Source: JACKOD01 sp041591635
GTDB lineage: Bacteria > Pseudomonadota > Gammaproteobacteria > Pseudomonadales > Oleiphilaceae
Direction of reading: 5' to 3'
Length of the DNA: 6,889 nucleotides
NCBI GenBank assembly: GCA_041591635.1
Contig: JBFHRO010000175.1
Coordinates: 1 to 6,889 of the forward strand
Below the pieces are notes generated by a model. The model did not search any database. It was not told where the DNA came from and was given only the letters and a program-made list of their open reading frames with translations. A program made the position numbers and the translations under genes. Below, piece by piece: positions 5,548 to 6,889 of this stretch. Each line of letters opens with the position of its first letter. Position 1 is the stretch's first letter.

Positions 5548-6414
5548 TTAGGCACCTTTGCCTGAAGAGCCGCCTCCTGCCGGGGTCATCTGTACCGGAA
5601 TGGGCGTTGTTTCAGAGCCGGCATAAAGCGAAATATGGGGAAAGGGTATCTCGATGCCTTCCCGATCGAAAACCTCTTTCACATCTTCCAGCAAGCTGTC
5701 CTTGAGGTCGCGAAACGCCTCCCGCTTCACCCATACGGAAAATTGCAGATCCACCGAGGAGTCACCAAACTTGTCGACTACACAAAAGGGTTCCGGCTCT
5801 TCAAGGCACAGGGGGTTTTCATGGGCCGCCTGCAGCAGGATCGACCGCACCCGGGCGATGTTCTCGCGGTAGGCAACCCCGATTTTCAGATCGATACGAC
5901 GAATCGGGAACTTGCTTACATTGATGACTTTCGACTTGATAATGGACTCATTGGGCACCCGCACAAACAGGTTATCCGGCGTTCGCAGTTTCACCGAGAG
6001 CAGGTCGATGGAAATGACCACACCACGAGTGCCATCGATATCGATCAGGTCGCCCACCTGAAACGGCTTTTCACCAATCAGAAACAGTCCACTGATCAAA
6101 TTCGAGGCCGAGGTTTGAGACGCAAAACCCAAAGCCACCGAGAAAATCCCCGCCGCACCAAGCAATACACTGAGCTGAAAACCCAACTCACGCAGTGCCG
6201 AAACGGTAAACAGGATCAAAATGATATAAAACACCAGTCGTCGCAACAGTTGCATCTGGTGTTCGGAGAGATGGTCACGGGTCAGTCGGGTGCCGATTTT
6301 AGTGGCTAACCTTGCCAGCAAATAACCGGCCATGAGATACATAAATGCACGAAACCAGTGTCCCCACTGGGCCAACGCTGAAAAATCCAAGGATGCCGGC
6401 ACTTCACTTGCCAT
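5548..6414 (-). CDS. small-conductance mechanosensitive channel, MscS family
   Basis: This 288-residue inner-membrane channel of MscS type opens under membrane tension to release osmolytes during hypo-osmotic shock. Its length is near that of E. coli MscS (286), so it is the minimal form without extra domains. Hydrophobic segments lie at about 17-37, 58-78 and 81-113. The last is the pore-lining TM3 with Gly/Ala packing (LLGAAGIFSVALGFASQT, 84-101). The beta-domain follows with the signature EKPFQVGDLIDIDGTRG (115-131) and RVPNESI (152-158). The C-terminal alpha/beta cage ends at IEIPFPHISLY (254-264), then a Gly/Ser/Pro-rich tail of about 20 residues. Start ATG 6414 has only a weak AGAGAG, ten bases upstream inside a 15-bp tandem repeat. 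It lies upstream of rimB in the same direction, so co-transcription is likely. Confidence 0.92.
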   Translation of the reverse strand: MASEVPASLDFSALAQWGHWFRAFMYLMAGYLLARLATKIGTRLTRDHLSEHQMQLLRRLVFYIILILFTVSALRELGFQLSVLLGAAGIFSVALGFASQTSASNLISGLFLIGEKPFQVGDLIDIDGTRGVVISIDLLSVKLRTPDNLFVRVPNESIIKSKVINVSKFPIRRIDLKIGVAYRENIARVRSILLQAAHENPLCLEEPEPFCVVDKFGDSSVDLQFSVWVKREAFRDLKDSLLEDVKEVFDREGIEIPFPHISLYAGSETTPIPVQMTPAGGGSSGKGA

Positions 6415-6419
6415 ACGCA

Positions 6420-6464
6420 GGTTACTCTCTATCTGGTTATTCTTTATCTGGTTAGGTGTTCTCT
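6420..6464. repeat. 15-bp tandem repeat just upstream of mscS
   Basis: GGTTACTCTCTATCT (6420-6434) and GGTTATTCTTTATCT (6435-6449) match at 13 of 15 positions. A weaker third copy (10 of 15) follows at 6450-6464. On the transcribed strand the units read AGATAnAGAnTAACC, and the copy next to the gene supplies the only purine-rich sequence before the mscS ATG at 6414. Copy number could therefore affect translation initiation spacing. Confidence 0.7.
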
Positions 6465-6525
6465 GATTCCATTTTTCCCGAAGGCACTGCTGCCGGAAAT
6501 CGGCTATTCAGTACTCAGAGGGCTG

Positions 6526-6889
6526 CTAGCCAAACAGGACACCGAGGGTTTTCACCAGGCCACCTTTATCGGCCTTGGCGCGAGGTTCCACAAGGAGTTC
6601 GCTGTTGCCAACCTCCGCCGGTGCGCCCTGGCTGATATTGATTTCCACGTTGCCATCTTTCTGACGCACCACCTGTACCGAGTTGGTCCACAAATACCCG
6701 CTTTCGGTGGCAAAAAGGGAAAGCACGGGCGCCGGCAGACTAAACTTTTTCAATTCCAGCAAGTCTGAGCCTTTATTGGTGATTCTGACCGTGGTAAAAG
6801 CGCGGTAAGGTCGCATCTGAAGCTCTTCGAAGGAAGTACGGGCACTGGTCTGGCTGGCATAACAAAGCTCACCTTGCATGGTATTGGGC
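6526..6889 (-). CDS. conserved protein, 5'-truncated by window edge, tentatively DUF432-like
   Basis: The frame is open to the window edge, so the N-terminus is missing. The Met at 6879 is probably internal, since the codons before it (Pro-Asn-Thr) continue the frame. The visible 120 residues alternate polar and hydrophobic positions, suggesting beta-strands. Noticeable blocks are YRAFTTVRITNKGSDLLEL (25-43 counting from that Met), SLPAPVLSLF, GYLWTNSVQVVRQKDG and a terminal KGGLVKTLGVLFG. I see no catalytic motif and no membrane segment in this part. The beta-rich pattern resembles what I recall of DUF432 proteins found near MscS channels, but this is recollection, not a search. It precedes mscS by 111 bases in the same direction, so it may lead this cluster. 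Confidence 0.55.
   Translation of the reverse strand, partial: PNTMQGELCYASQTSARTSFEELQMRPYRAFTTVRITNKGSDLLELKKFSLPAPVLSLFATESGYLWTNSVQVVRQKDGNVEINISQGAPAEVGNSELLVEPRAKADKGGLVKTLGVLFG

Noticed and set aside
5635..6309. 224-codon plus-strand frame antisense to the channel gene
   Set aside because: Low-complexity Gln/Arg/His composition, with no ribosome site noted, opposite an unmistakable MscS protein.
6483..6504. terminator between the truncated gene and mscS
   Set aside because: Only four-base stems (GGCA/TGCC and GCCG/CGGC) can form, and no U-run follows in the leftward transcript.

Overview
The window looks like chromosome of a Gram-negative gammaproteobacterium. The best evidence is a lipid A late acyltransferase of the LpxL/HtrB group and a full-length RimK ribosomal S6 glutamate ligase, both close to the E. 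coli proteins as I remember them. GC content is moderate to high in the genes, and the intergenic stretches are AT-rich. The genus cannot be fixed from the sequence; a marine Pseudomonas/Marinobacter-like lineage is only a guess. I see no phage, transposon, CRISPR array, tRNA or rRNA.

Left part (1-2877), envelope lipids. After a possible gene tail at the extreme left edge and an AT-rich control region with a perfect inverted repeat, a PlsC-superfamily acyltransferase runs rightward (267-1214). A small unrecognised membrane protein (1231-1665) faces it tail to tail. An lpxL/htrB-type gene then runs rightward. Its real start is very probably a TTG at 1911 behind a strong GAGGAG site, not the ATG 65 codons upstream.

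Right part (2829-6889), a leftward gene cluster. In transcription order it holds a 5'-truncated gene (perhaps DUF432-like), a compact MscS-type mechanosensitive channel, a RimB-type retropepsin-like protease, rimK, and an M14-type aspartoacylase/succinylglutamate-desuccinylase-like zinc hydrolase. A glutamate ligase, an aspartyl-protease-like protein and a zinc amide hydrolase side by side suggest addition and removal of an amino-acid tag on a protein (ribosomal protein S6 is the known RimK target). The channel in the same transcription unit hints at a link to osmotic or envelope stress.

The most unusual sequence features are two short tandem repeats inside this cluster. A 16-bp unit occurs five to six times and starts within the last codons of rimB, filling much of the rimB-rimK spacer. 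A 15-bp unit occurs two to three times just before the mscS start. Stem-loops lie between mscS and rimB and at the convergent gene ends. All were found by reading, without folding or searching.
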